This document shows, piece by piece, positions 44,419 through 52,684 of a stretch of 61,086 nucleotides of DNA. Under the pieces are notes generated by a model. It was not told where the DNA came from and ran no database searches. It saw nothing but the letters and a program-made list of their open reading frames with translations. Source of the stretch: Planctomycetota bacterium (lineage in GTDB: Bacteria > Planctomycetota > Planctomycetia > Pirellulales > PLA5); contig QEVJ01000017.1 in assembly GCA_003576845.1 (NCBI GenBank), positions 1 through 61,086 of the forward strand, in the 5' to 3' direction. Within the stretch, counting starts at the first letter, position 1; each line of letters starts with the position of its first letter. A program made the position numbers and the translations under genes.

Positions 44419-45894
44419 ATGTTCGACTCGCTCCAGGAAAGCTTGCAATCCGCCATCCGCGCCGTGCGCGGACGCGGGAAGCTTACCGAATCGAACATGC
44501 GCGAGGGCCTCAAGCTGGTCGAAGAGGCCCTTCTCAACGCCGACGTAAGCTTCTTCGTCGTCCGCGACTTCATGGGCCGCGTGACCGAGCAGGCTCTCGG
44601 CGAAAAGGTAATGAGCCAGCTCGATCCGACGCAGCAGCTCGTCGGCATCGTCTATCAGGAACTGGCCAACCTGATGGGTCCCGTCGACCATTCGTTGCAC
44701 CTGCGGGGCGAGGTGACGACGCTGATGATGTGCGGCTTGCAGGGTTCCGGCAAGACGACGACCTGCGGCAAGCTCGCGCGAATGATCAAGAGCAAGGGCC
44801 GCACGCCGCTGTTGGTCGCGGCCGACTTGCAGCGTCCCGCGGCCATCGATCAGTTGCACGTGTTGGGCGAGCAGATCGGCGTGCCGGTTTATTCGAATCG
44901 CGAAACCCAAGACCCGGTGAAGGTTTGCCGCGATGCGCAGCAAAAGGCCCGCGAGATCGGCGCGAGCGTCGTGATTCTCGACACGGCCGGGCGGTTGCAC
45001 ATCGACGACGAGTTGATGACCCAGCTTCGCCGCGTGGACGAGCGGTGCCAGCCGGATCAGGTGTATCTGGTCGTCGACGGCATGACGGGCCAGGACGCGG
45101 TGAACAGCGCCAAGGCGTTCAACGAAGCGCTCGAGCTCGACGGCGTCATCATGACCAAGCTCGACGGCGACTCCCGCGGCGGCGCGGCGCTGTCGGTCAA
45201 AGCGGTCACGGGCGTGCCGATCAAGTTCATTGGCACCGGCGAGCACACCGACGCCCTCGAAGAGTTCCATCCCGACCGGATGGCCCAGCGGATCCTCGGC
45301 ATGGGCGACATGCTCACGCTGTTCGAGCAAGCCCAAGACAAGCTCGACCAGGAAGAGATGGCCCGGCAGGAAGAGCGGATGCGGGCCGGCGAGTTCACGC
45401 TCGACGACTTTCGCAAGCAGCTTTTGCAGGTTCGCCGCTTGGGCCCGCTGCAAAAAGTGATGGGCCTGATTCCCGGCATGGGCGCGCTCAAGGAGATGAT
45501 GGCCGGGGGCAACGTCGAGCAGGATTTCTCGCGGCTCGTGGCGATTATCGACTCGATGACGCCCGACGAACGCCGCAATCCGACGCGCGTGATCGACCAG
45601 AGCCGCCGCCGCCGGATCGCCCGCGGCGCCGGCGTGCAGCCGAACGAGATCAACGATCTCGTGAAGCAGTTCGACGGCATGGCTTCGATGATGAAGCAGA
45701 TGGCCGGCAAGGGCGTGCGCGAACGGATGGCGATGGTCAAGCAGTTGCAGCAAGGAGCGATGGCCAATCCGGCCGCAATGCTGACCAAGCAGAAAATCGG
45801 GACCGGCAAGCGTTTGTCGGCCCGCGAAAAACAAGACCGCCGCAAGCGGATCGAACAAGAACGTCGCAAACAACGCCGCAAGGGAGAAAGGTAA
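44419..45894 (+). CDS. ffh: Signal recognition particle GTPase Ffh
   Basis: The 491-residue protein targets nascent membrane proteins. It has an N domain, the GTPase domain with GLQGSGKTT (106-114), VAADLQRPAAIDQLHVL, ILDTAGRLHIDDEL, TKLDGDSRGGAALSV and FIGTGEHTDALEEFHPDRMA, and a methionine-rich M domain (MGLIPGMGALKEMMAGG, IDQSRRRRIARGAGVQPNEI, FDGMASMMKQMAGKG). A lysine/arginine tail ends it. It starts the ffh-rpsP-trmD-rplS operon, four bases before rpsP. The matching SRP RNA gene is not in this operon and I could not find it nearby. Confidence 0.97.
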   Translation: MFDSLQESLQSAIRAVRGRGKLTESNMREGLKLVEEALLNADVSFFVVRDFMGRVTEQALGEKVMSQLDPTQQLVGIVYQELANLMGPVDHSLHLRGEVTTLMMCGLQGSGKTTTCGKLARMIKSKGRTPLLVAADLQRPAAIDQLHVLGEQIGVPVYSNRETQDPVKVCRDAQQKAREIGASVVILDTAGRLHIDDELMTQLRRVDERCQPDQVYLVVDGMTGQDAVNSAKAFNEALELDGVIMTKLDGDSRGGAALSVKAVTGVPIKFIGTGEHTDALEEFHPDRMAQRILGMGDMLTLFEQAQDKLDQEEMARQEERMRAGEFTLDDFRKQLLQVRRLGPLQKVMGLIPGMGALKEMMAGGNVEQDFSRLVAIIDSMTPDERRNPTRVIDQSRRRRIARGAGVQPNEINDLVKQFDGMASMMKQMAGKGVRERMAMVKQLQQGAMANPAAMLTKQKIGTGKRLSAREKQDRRKRIEQERRKQRRKGER

Positions 45895-45898
45895 CTCG

Positions 45899-46321
45899 AT
45901 GTCAGTACGCATTCGCATGAAGAAGATGGGCCGCAAGCACCGGCCGTTCTTCCGGATTTGCGCGATGGACATTCGCGCGCCGCGAGACGGGAAGGTGCTC
46001 GAAGAACTCGGCACCTACGACCCGCTCGTGCCGGAGACGCACGCCCGCGCGGTGCTCAACCGGGACCGGATCGACTATTGGCTCGGCGTGGGCGCTCAGC
46101 CGAGCGACAAGGTCGCGGTGCTGATCAAGAAGTACGGCACGAACGGCAAGTTCTTGGGCAACCAGGAAACGGCGCTGGCCCAATTGGCGGAGAAGAAGCC
46201 GGTTCCGCCCGCGCCCAAGCCGGTCGAGCTGCCGAAGAAGCCGGAACCGGTCGCGGAAACGCCGGCGGAAGCGTCTGGTGACGCGGGCGAAACTCCGCCA
46301 GAAGCCGCGGCCGAAGGTTAG
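45899..46321 (+). CDS. rpsP: 30S ribosomal protein S16
   Basis: The 140-residue protein matches bacterial S16 over residues 1-85 (RIRMKKMGRKHRPFFRICAM, LGTYDPLVPE, RDRIDYWLGVGAQPSDKVAV). It is longer than the usual 80-90 residues. The extra 55 residues form a Lys/Pro/Glu/Ala-rich extension (PPAPKPVELPKKPEPVAETP), which probably stays disordered on the ribosome surface. The start is 4 nt after the ffh stop, so translation is coupled. A perfect palindrome (46337-46362) follows. Confidence 0.97.
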   Translation: MSVRIRMKKMGRKHRPFFRICAMDIRAPRDGKVLEELGTYDPLVPETHARAVLNRDRIDYWLGVGAQPSDKVAVLIKKYGTNGKFLGNQETALAQLAEKKPVPPAPKPVELPKKPEPVAETPAEASGDAGETPPEAAAEG

Positions 46322-46336
46322 TTCGTGCGAAACCCT

Positions 46337-46362
46337 GTAGGACGGATTTCAATCCGTCCTAC
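46337..46362. repeat. Perfect palindrome between rpsP and trmD
   Basis: GTAGGACGGATT-TC-AATCCGTCCTAC is a 12-bp perfect stem with a 2-nt loop, 15 nt after the rpsP stop and 16 nt before the trmD start. It may moderate trmD expression, as TrmD is usually made at much lower level than S16. Confidence 0.9.
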
Positions 46363-46378
46363 GAGAGCGCGGCGTGCC

Positions 46379-47071
46379 ATGCGATTCGATGTGCTGACGC
46401 TGTTCCCGCAGATTTTCGGCGGCTACCTCACACAGAGCTTGCTCGCCAAGGCGATCGAACGGCATTTGGTCGACGTGCAGTTACACGACATTCGCGATTG
46501 GGCGAAAGGAAAACACAAAAAGGTCGACGATCGGCCCTTCGGCGGCGGACCCGGCATGGTGATGATGGTCGAGCCGGTCGTCGAATGCGTCGAGGCGGTG
46601 CAGGCGATGGCCCAGCCGCCGGGACGCTTGATCCAGCTTACGCCGCAGGGGCGAAGGCTCGATCAGAGCGTGGTCGAAGAGCTGTGCCGCGAGGCGCGAT
46701 TGATCCTGCTCTGTGGCCGGTATGAAGGTTTCGACGAGCGCGTGTCGGAGATTTTGAAGCCGGATGCGATTTCGATCGGCGACTACGTGCTCAACGGCGG
46801 CGAAGTGGCCGCGATGGTGGTTATCGACGCGGTGATTCGCCACGTGCCCGGCGTCTTGGGAGACGAAGAGAGCGCGAAGCAGGACTCGTTTTCGGGAGAC
46901 GAGCGACAGCTCGAATGGGCACAGTACACGCGACCCCGCGAGTTTCGCGGGCACGCCGTGCCGGAAGTGCTCATCGGCGGAAACCACGAACAAATCGCCG
47001 CCTGGCGAGCAGAACAGGGTCGAAAGCGGACGGAGAAAAGGAAAGGCGAAATGAAGAATGACGAATTGTGA
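46379..47071 (+). CDS. trmD: tRNA (guanine-37-N1)-methyltransferase TrmD
   Basis: TrmD methylates G37 of tRNAs and prevents frameshifting. The 230-residue protein has the trefoil-knot core: FDVLTLFPQIFGGYL, DDRPFGGGPGMVMMVEPV, LILLCGRYEGFDERV, ISIGDYVLNGGEVAAMVVID and SFSGDERQLEWAQYTRP. The catalytic aspartate region DDRPFGGGPGM is intact. The start at 46379 (MRFDVLTLF) is canonical. The last residues, about GEMKNDEL, are encoded by a heptamer repeat array that also carries the stop codon, so the C-terminus is repeat-derived. Confidence 0.97.
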   Translation: MRFDVLTLFPQIFGGYLTQSLLAKAIERHLVDVQLHDIRDWAKGKHKKVDDRPFGGGPGMVMMVEPVVECVEAVQAMAQPPGRLIQLTPQGRRLDQSVVEELCREARLILLCGRYEGFDERVSEILKPDAISIGDYVLNGGEVAAMVVIDAVIRHVPGVLGDEESAKQDSFSGDERQLEWAQYTRPREFRGHAVPEVLIGGNHEQIAAWRAEQGRKRTEKRKGEMKNDEL

Positions 47072-47163
47072 ATGGAAAATGGTGAGTTGTGAATTGTAAA
47101 CGATGAAACGGCGGTTGCGGCGCGACCGTCCATTTTTCATTTTGCCTCTTGCATTCTATGAAT
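47051..47163. repeat. Heptamer array at the trmD 3' end
   Basis: The left arm (47051-47107) consists of 7-bp units such as ATGAAGA, ATGACGA, ATTGTGA, ATGGAAA and ATGGTGA. The right arm (47130-47163) has CCATTTT, TCATTTT, GCCTCTT and GCATTCT and pairs with it. The trmD stop codon is inside the left arm. rplS begins 28 nt after the end. Confidence 0.85.
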
Positions 47164-47191
47164 ACACCCAACTCAGATAAGGAATGAAACG

Positions 47192-47572
47192 ATGAGCCAG
47201 CAAATCCTCAACCTCGTCGAGAAGCCGAACCTCAAAGAAGAGGTCCCGCAGTTTCGCGTCGGCGACACCGTCGACGTGCACTGCAAGATTCTCGAAGGCT
47301 CGAAAGAGCGGATTCAAATTTTCAACGGCGTGGTGATCGCCAAGAGCGGCTCGGGCACGCGCGAGATGTTCGTCGTCCGCCGCATCGTCGCCGGCGAAGG
47401 GGTCGAGCGCAAGTTCCCGCTCCACTCGCCGAAGATCGCCAAGGTCGAAGTCAAGCGGAGCGGCGTCGTCCGCCGGGCGAAGTTGTATTACCTCCGCGAT
47501 CGCGTGGGCAAGGCCGTGCGGCTCACCGAGAAACGCAGCGGCGAGAAGGCGAAGGCCGCGGCGGCGGAATAG
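47192..47572 (+). CDS. rplS: 50S ribosomal protein L19
   Basis: The 126-residue protein matches L19: [60 protein letters not shown] and the [20 protein letters not shown] signature. It lies at the 30S-50S interface. Length is slightly above the usual 115 because of a short Lys/Ala tail. The ribosome site AAGGAAT precedes the ATG. It ends the ffh operon; the 3' region has no clear terminator close to the stop. Confidence 0.97.
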   Translation: MSQQILNLVEKPNLKEEVPQFRVGDTVDVHCKILEGSKERIQIFNGVVIAKSGSGTREMFVVRRIVAGEGVERKFPLHSPKIAKVEVKRSGVVRRAKLYYLRDRVGKAVRLTEKRSGEKAKAAAAE

Positions 47573-48059
47573 CGCGGCGCGGGTGCTCGCTGCCGCCTGA
47601 CTTACCTCACTGCCGTTGCCGCAATCGGCGGCCTGTGAAATCTGCACGCGATGTACCGATCGGACTTCGCGCGCATCTCCGTTCGCTTGCGCGCCGCATC
47701 GCCATCGCGGTGCTATCGAACTACCGTTTGGCCCAGGCTCTTTATCGCGAAATCGCGAAAGGGCGAAAGCGCGAAAAATCGCGAGGACGAGGGATATTGG
47801 CGTCGAGCAAAGCCCCCGCTGGAAATGCGCCGGCGCTTCTTAGGTTTCGCGATTTCGTACTTTCGCGATTTCGCGATGGGCCGGGACGCATTTCATTGCC
47901 ACGCATGCCGCCGAAGACAACTCGGAAGTCATTCTTCGGCCGACCCTGAGGCGCCGACGTCCGCGGGCAAGGCAAGACGAATTCCGCAAAAGTGCAGCGC
48001 GCGGTGACAGCATGTTGTCATCCCCTCGCGCTATGACTTCGCTCGCGTCGGTTGCGGCT
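47573..48059. other. Intergenic region after rplS
   Basis: About 490 bases between convergent genes. It contains the 8-bp repeat hairpin at 47743-47878 and a GCCGAAGA/TCTTCGGC-like stem near 47909-47942 that could stop transcription. I see no gene. Confidence 0.6.
47743..47878. repeat. Array of 8-bp units (ATCGCGAA type) with inverted arm
   Basis: The left part reads ATCGCGAA, ATCGCGAA, AGGGCGAA, AGCGCGAA and a final ATCGCG. The right part (47844-47878) reads TTTCGCGA, TTTCGTAC, TTTCGCGA, TTTCGCGA. The two parts are reverse complements in most units. Confidence 0.8.
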
Positions 48060-48548
48060 TTACTTGGCCGCGATGCGTTGGAACATGGCTTCGACGAGGT
48101 CGACGACGAGGTCGGCGTGCGAGCTCTCGAGCAGCAGGGCCAGCTTGCGATGGGTTTCGCGGTTGCGTTTCATCGTTTGGGCAGCGGCCAGGACGCCGTC
48201 GCTGCCGAGCGCGCCGCCCGTGCCGAAGCGGCTGTAAAGCTCGTCGAAGTCGCCTTCGGTCCAACCGCGGAACACGTCCGGATGCGCCTCGACGACTTCT
48301 TCGACGAGCGGATTCGTGCGGCGATCGAAGTACCGATGCAACAACAGCGACGGATCCTGAAACAACTCGTCCGGATCGACGCCGAGACCCGCGGCCAGGC
48401 GATGGAGCGTGCGGGCGTGCGGACGATTGACGCCGGCGAGAATCCCTTTGATCGTCCGCTCGTCAAGACCGGACCGCGCAACGACATCGCCGAGGGTAAG
48501 CCCCTCGCGGGCCATCAGGCGACGCAAATTGGCGGCGTAATCGCTCAT
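48060..48548 (-). CDS. XRE-family transcriptional regulator
   Basis: The 162-residue protein has an N-terminal HTH_3 domain: MSDYAANLRRLMAREGLTLG, DVVARSGLDERTIKGILAGV and RTLHRLAAGLGVDPDELFQD. Its C-terminal half is helical without a known sensor fold (EEVVEAHPDVFRGWTEGDFD, LALLLESSHADLVVDLVEAM). The ATG at 48548 gives the family start; a longer frame to 48740 runs across the promoter. It is divergent from the gene at 48720, and a perfect TATACA-TGTATA palindrome lies between, the likely operator. Confidence 0.85.
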   Translation of the reverse strand: MSDYAANLRRLMAREGLTLGDVVARSGLDERTIKGILAGVNRPHARTLHRLAAGLGVDPDELFQDPSLLLHRYFDRRTNPLVEEVVEAHPDVFRGWTEGDFDELYSRFGTGGALGSDGVLAAAQTMKRNRETHRKLALLLESSHADLVVDLVEAMFQRIAAK

Positions 48549-48610
48549 CGCGACGCAGGTTCCGAAATCGAAGGGCCGACGTTTTTTCGCAAATCGCCCG
48601 GCGGGGCCGC

Positions 48611-48638
48611 TTGACGAGAATATATACACATGTATACT
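48611..48638 (+). promoter_or_regulatory. Sigma-70-like promoter with palindromic operator, divergent region
   Basis: TTGACG (48611-48616), a 16-bp spacer and TATACT (48633-48638) form a plus-strand promoter, giving a start near 48645. A perfect palindrome TATACA-CA-TGTATA (48623-48636) covers the spacer and the -10 box. On the minus strand a TATATT box (48619-48624) faces the XRE gene. The XRE protein probably represses both directions. Confidence 0.6.
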
Positions 48639-48719
48639 TACGGCGTCGGTCGTGTCAAGTGCCTGCGGAAAGCGGCGGGCGAGACGGGCAACGGCCTTCG
48701 GCAAGGGACCGCAACCGTG

Positions 48720-49088
48720 ATGAACGCGATCGAGAGCCACCCGCCGGCCGACATCCGCGTTTGGATCGTCGCGTCGCAGGGGTGGGAGCCGGCAACGCTG
48801 TTCGACGAACCGCCTGCGAGCAGGCCCCTGTTTCCCGGCGTCGAACGGCTGTTGACGCGGGCCGAGGCGCGGGCGTTCGTGGCGGGATTCAACGCCGAAA
48901 TGCTGGCCTGCGCAGGCCGACGCTGGGCGGTCGCGCGGCGGGTCGTCCCACGCGAGGACGAAGTATGCTCGCCGCCGGTGACGTGGACTTGCGCCGAGAG
49001 GACGAGCCGGGAAGAGGTCGACTTAACGTCCGGCGACGAAAAAACGACAATCTTACCGAATAACGCTTGTGTCTCCGCCGTTGGGTGA
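48720..49088 (+). CDS. Hypothetical protein divergent from XRE regulator
   Basis: The 122-residue frame starts at MNAIESHPPADIRVWIVASQ, 75 nt downstream of the likely promoter. The alternative ATG at 48630 lies inside the promoter and is unlikely. The middle contains LLTRAEARAFVAGFNAEMLA, a helix, and AVARRVVPREDEV. No family is recognised. Its link to the XRE protein is only the shared divergent control region. Confidence 0.6.
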   Translation: MNAIESHPPADIRVWIVASQGWEPATLFDEPPASRPLFPGVERLLTRAEARAFVAGFNAEMLACAGRRWAVARRVVPREDEVCSPPVTWTCAERTSREEVDLTSGDEKTTILPNNACVSAVG

Positions 49089-49369
49089 ATATAAGAGCGT
49101 ATCCGACTATCGTTGCTTTCGAGCGCCGATCCTTCCGGTCGGTATCGCCGCCAATCTGTCCAGCGCCCAACTTCGCTTGCTAATGCAACTCTCCTGGTGA
49201 CTCGTGCCAAGGGCGCGAAGCTGTGGCTTCGCGGGTGGGGCCGTTTCTCGGTCACCGTCTTTTTCGGCCGTCGATCGATCGTGTCGCTCTGCGCGCCGCG
49301 TGCGGATGCCGCGCCGGCTCCCGTCATGCGCGGGCGACGTACCCTTGCTTCGTCACTTGGAGAAGTTCC

Positions 49370-50584
49370 ATGAATTCGGATCGTTCGTTCCATCTCTTGG
49401 TTCGCGCCGCCCTTTTTTCGCTTTGCTGCGCCGCGTTCGCCGTGCCGGCCCGCGGCGAAGTCGATTTCGTCGTTCACATCAGCGTCGACGGCCTGCGGGG
49501 CGACGTGCTGCAAAACATTGTCGCCAACCCGCCGATGCCGGCCTCGACGACGTATCCCAGCTTTCGCCGGCTGCAAACCGAAGGCGCGTTTACGTACCAC
49601 GCCCGCAGCGATTATTTCTACACCGAAACCGTGCCCAATCACATTTCGATGATTACCGGCCGGCCGACGGACCAGCCCGCGGGCCAGCCGAACACGGTGC
49701 ATCACGGGTACACGAGCAACTTTCCCGGCGCGTCGCACACGATCCATGCCAACGGCAATCCGGCGGTTGCGTACAAGGCCAGCACGTTCGACGTCGTTCA
49801 CGACCACGGCCTGTCGACGAATCTCTATACGAGCAAGACGCGGCTGTCGATTCTGGATCGCAGCTACGACGCCACGAACGGCGCGCTCGACACGATCGGC
49901 GCGGACAACGGCCGCGACAAGATCGACAACGCCCAACTCGTCGACGGCACGTCGGCCAACATCGTCACGAATTTCGTCGCGTCGATGACGGCCACGCCGC
50001 GGAACTACACATTCCTGCACCTCGTCGAGCCGGACACGACGGGCCACGCCAACGGCTGGACGAATCAAGCCTGGTACGACTCGGTGAAAACGATCGACGA
50101 CCGTCTCGCGCAGATTTTCTCGCTCGTCGACGACAGCCCCGTGCTCCGCGGCCACACGGCGATCGTGCTCACCGGCGATCACGGCGGCGGCGTGAACATT
50201 CACGTCACGCCGACGGCCTACGAAAACTACAACGTGCCGTTGTTCGTCTGGGGCGCGGACTTGCCCGCCGGGGCCGACCTCTACGAACTGTCGCCGAATC
50301 GCTTCGATCCCGGCCTGGGGCGGCCGGATTACAATTCGCCACAACAACCGTGGCGCAACGGCGACACGGCGAATCTGTCGATGATGCTCTTGGGTCTGCC
50401 GCCGATTCCCGGCTCGACAATGCAACCGGCGCTGGCATTGGTGCCCGAGCCGGGAAGCGCTTTGCTGGCGCTCGTTGGTATAGCAGCGTGCGGCGTAATC
50501 GCGCGACGGAGATTGTTACGCGCGGCTCGTCCGCGCTATCCCCGATCTAGCGCGGTTCGCGTTCCGACCCGAACAGTCGGCTGA
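49370..50584 (+). CDS. Alkaline-phosphatase-superfamily phosphodiesterase with PEP-CTERM tail
   Basis: The 404-residue exported protein has a signal peptide (LLVRAALFSLCCAAFAVPAR) and the type I phosphodiesterase/nucleotide-pyrophosphatase fold. It shows HISVDGLRGDVLQ (metal aspartate), TVPNHISMITGRP (nucleophile region), VEPDTTGHANGW and IVLTGDHGGG with further metal ligands. The nucleophile is probably a threonine or serine near VPNHISM. The tail VPEPGSALLALVGIAACGVI and ARRRLLRAARPR is a PEP-CTERM signal. GGAG precedes the ATG. The last 38 bases overlap convergently with prs. Confidence 0.86.
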   Translation: MNSDRSFHLLVRAALFSLCCAAFAVPARGEVDFVVHISVDGLRGDVLQNIVANPPMPASTTYPSFRRLQTEGAFTYHARSDYFYTETVPNHISMITGRPTDQPAGQPNTVHHGYTSNFPGASHTIHANGNPAVAYKASTFDVVHDHGLSTNLYTSKTRLSILDRSYDATNGALDTIGADNGRDKIDNAQLVDGTSANIVTNFVASMTATPRNYTFLHLVEPDTTGHANGWTNQAWYDSVKTIDDRLAQIFSLVDDSPVLRGHTAIVLTGDHGGGVNIHVTPTAYENYNVPLFVWGADLPAGADLYELSPNRFDPGLGRPDYNSPQQPWRNGDTANLSMMLLGLPPIPGSTMQPALALVPEPGSALLALVGIAACGVIARRRLLRAARPRYPRSSAVRVPTRTVG

Positions 50585-51509
50585 CCGACTCGTTGCGGTG
50601 GATTCGCTTGATGGCCTCGCCCAAGAGCGGGGCGACGCTGACGATTTCGATTTTGTCGATCATTTTTTCCGGCGGCACGGGGATCGAGTCGGTGAGAATC
50701 ACCTTTTCGATCGGCGCGTCGCCGAGGCGTTTGATCGCGTCGCCGGCGAGCACGGCATGGGTCGCGGCGACGATCACCTTCTTTGCGCCGCGGCTCATGA
50801 CCACCCGCGCCGCGCCGCAGATCGACCCGGCCGTGCTGATCATGTCGTCGAACATGAACGCCACGCGGCCTTCGACGGGTCCGCCGATGATGTTCTCTTG
50901 CCGCGTCACGTCGGCGCTTGCCCGCCGCTTGTCGACGATCGCCAGGCGGCCGCCGATCCGCGTCTGATGCCCGAGGGCCCGTTTGATGCTCCCTTCGTCG
51001 GGGCTGACGACGACGACTTCGTCCGACGCATAGCCATATTGCAGGATTCGCTCGTTGAGCACGGGCGCGGCGTAAAGGTGATCGACCGGCACGTCGAAGA
51101 AGCCTTGAATCTGGGCGGCGTGCAGGTCCATTGCCAGCACGCGATCGGCGCCGGCCCGCGTGATGAGATTCGCCACGAGCTTGGCGGTGATCGGCACGCG
51201 GCCTTCGTCCTTGCGATCCTGCCGGGCATAGCCGAAATACGGAATCACCGTCGTGATCCGGTCGGCGCTCGCCCGCTTGCAGCAGTCGATCATGATGAGC
51301 AGCTCCATCAAGCTGTCGTTGACCGGCGGGCAAGTGGGCTGGACGAGGAACACGTCGCGGCCGCGGATGTCCTCGTCGATCTTGCAGAAGGTTTCCGTGT
51401 CGGGAAAGTCTTCGAGATGGATGTTGCCGCGATCGAGGCCCAGATAGGCGCACATCTGGTCGCCCAGTTTCGGATTCGCCCGGCCGCTGAATATCCGCAG
51501 GTCTTTCAT
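50547..51509 (-). CDS. prs: Ribose-phosphate pyrophosphokinase
   Basis: This 320-residue enzyme makes PRPP from ribose 5-phosphate and ATP for nucleotide synthesis. Signatures present are FSGRANPKLGDQMCAYLG, FPDTETFCKIDEDIRGRDVF, PYFGYARQDRKDEGRVPITA, VLAMDLHAAQIQGFFDVPVD and the PRPP loop VAFMFDDMISTAGSI. The start is the ATG at 51509 (MKDLRIFSGRA); a GTG 15 nt upstream is less likely. The 3' end overlaps the convergent phosphodiesterase gene by 38 bases. It lies after a GlmU-like gene on the same strand, joined by a heptamer array region. Confidence 0.97.
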   Translation of the reverse strand: MKDLRIFSGRANPKLGDQMCAYLGLDRGNIHLEDFPDTETFCKIDEDIRGRDVFLVQPTCPPVNDSLMELLIMIDCCKRASADRITTVIPYFGYARQDRKDEGRVPITAKLVANLITRAGADRVLAMDLHAAQIQGFFDVPVDHLYAAPVLNERILQYGYASDEVVVVSPDEGSIKRALGHQTRIGGRLAIVDKRRASADVTRQENIIGGPVEGRVAFMFDDMISTAGSICGAARVVMSRGAKKVIVAATHAVLAGDAIKRLGDAPIEKVILTDSIPVPPEKMIDKIEIVSVAPLLGEAIKRIHRNESVSRLFGSEREPR

Positions 51510-51601
51510 GGCGTGTAAGCTCACTTGGCGGCGGGACTTTCGTACAGCGTCGGGCGGGGACGAAAAACGGGGTGGTTCATTCTAACACAGAGGGCTGGGA
51601 G

Positions 51602-51721
51602 GAATGCAAAATGAAGAATGAAGAATGAAAAATGGGGCGAGGATGCGTCTGTCGCCGGCGCACCGGTCGTTCCGTCCGCGTTCATTTTGCATTCTTCATT
51701 TTGCATTCTTCATTTCTCATG
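51602..51721. repeat. Heptamer arrays at the GlmU-like gene 3' end
   Basis: The left arm (51602-51635) has units AATGCAA, AATGAAG, AATGAAG and AATGAAA. The right arm (51681-51721) has TCATTTT, GCATTCT, TCATTTT, GCATTCT, TCATTTC and pairs with it. The stop codon of the nucleotidyltransferase gene is inside the right arm. Confidence 0.9.
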
Positions 51722-52452
51722 TACGCCTCGACCTCCGCCAGGTCGGCCAGGTTGTTGATGCTCATCGACTCGCACGGTTCGAGGCAATCGAGCGCGCGGA
51801 CGAGCTCGCCATCGCCGCGGAGGATGCCGGGGCAGTCGGTGATGTAGTATTCGCGCTGGGCGTTCTCGTTCTTGAGCCGGTCGAGCGCGGAGAGCAGCTT
51901 GCGGCAGTCGAACACGTAGGTGCTCATGTTCACTTCGCGGATTGCGCGCTCGGCGGGCGTGGCGTCTTTCACTTCGACGATCGCGGCGAAGGCGCCGTCG
52001 GCGTCGCGGACCACGCGGCCGAGGCTGCCGGGTTCGTCCTTGATCGCCGTGCCCAGGATACACGCGGGCCGATCGCAGCGGAATTCGGCGAGCAGCTTGC
52101 CGATCGACGACGTTTGCACGAGCGGCGAATCGCCCGTGACGATCAGCACCGGGCCGTCGTGCTGTGCGAGTTCGTCGCGGCAAACCATCACGGCATGGCC
52201 CGTGCCGAGTTGTTCGGGCTGTTCGACGAACGTAACGTTCTTGCGATTGGCGAGTGCGGTCCGCACGTCGGCCGAGCGATAGCCGACGACGACGAGCACG
52301 CGGTTGATGCCCGCGCGATCGAGGGCGTCGAGGACGTAGTCGATCATGGGCCGGCCGCAAATGGGCACGAGCACCTTGGGCAACTCGGAGTTCATCCGCG
52401 TCCCTTTGCCGGCGGCGAGCACGACGGCGACCGTGCGGGCAGGAGCGGACAT
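51682..52452 (-). CDS. GlmU-like nucleotidyltransferase without acetyltransferase domain
   Basis: The 256-residue protein matches only the uridylyltransferase half of GlmU: AVVLAAGKGTRMNSELPKVL, MIDYVLDALDRAGI, EQPEQLGTGHAVMVCRDEL, VTGDSPLVQTSSI, REVNMSTYVFDCRKLLSALD and SINNLADLAEVEAYM. The left-handed beta-helix acetyltransferase domain is missing, so it should make a UDP-sugar such as UDP-GlcNAc from a sugar phosphate made elsewhere. It is next to prs, as in many bacteria where glmU and prs are neighbours. The final residues RNEECKMKNAK are encoded by a heptamer repeat. Confidence 0.9.
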   Translation of the reverse strand: MSAPARTVAVVLAAGKGTRMNSELPKVLVPICGRPMIDYVLDALDRAGINRVLVVVGYRSADVRTALANRKNVTFVEQPEQLGTGHAVMVCRDELAQHDGPVLIVTGDSPLVQTSSIGKLLAEFRCDRPACILGTAIKDEPGSLGRVVRDADGAFAAIVEVKDATPAERAIREVNMSTYVFDCRKLLSALDRLKNENAQREYYITDCPGILRGDGELVRALDCLEPCESMSINNLADLAEVEAYMRNEECKMKNAK

Positions 52453-52684
52453 GGCAAGCGGACGGAAGCGATGGGACGGGAAAGGACGGGAGGGCCGTGA
52501 CCAGAAAACTCATGAGACGACCGGCGGAAGAACCGCCTGGCCGGTCGACGAGGCCACACTCCCCAGTATAACTCCCGGCGATTCTACACGACAGGGCGCG
52601 AGCACACGCAGGTACGACGATACGCCAGACGCGCGTCGCAGCGGGCACGCTTAGAATTGCCGACCGTCGCGCGAGACGCTGACG

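Noticed and set aside
44262-45920. 552-codon shifted frame over ffh
   Set aside because: It is the out-of-frame shadow of a well-conserved gene.
48630-48719. Upstream ATG for the gene divergent from the XRE regulator
   Set aside because: It lies inside the -10/operator sequence, before the predicted transcription start.
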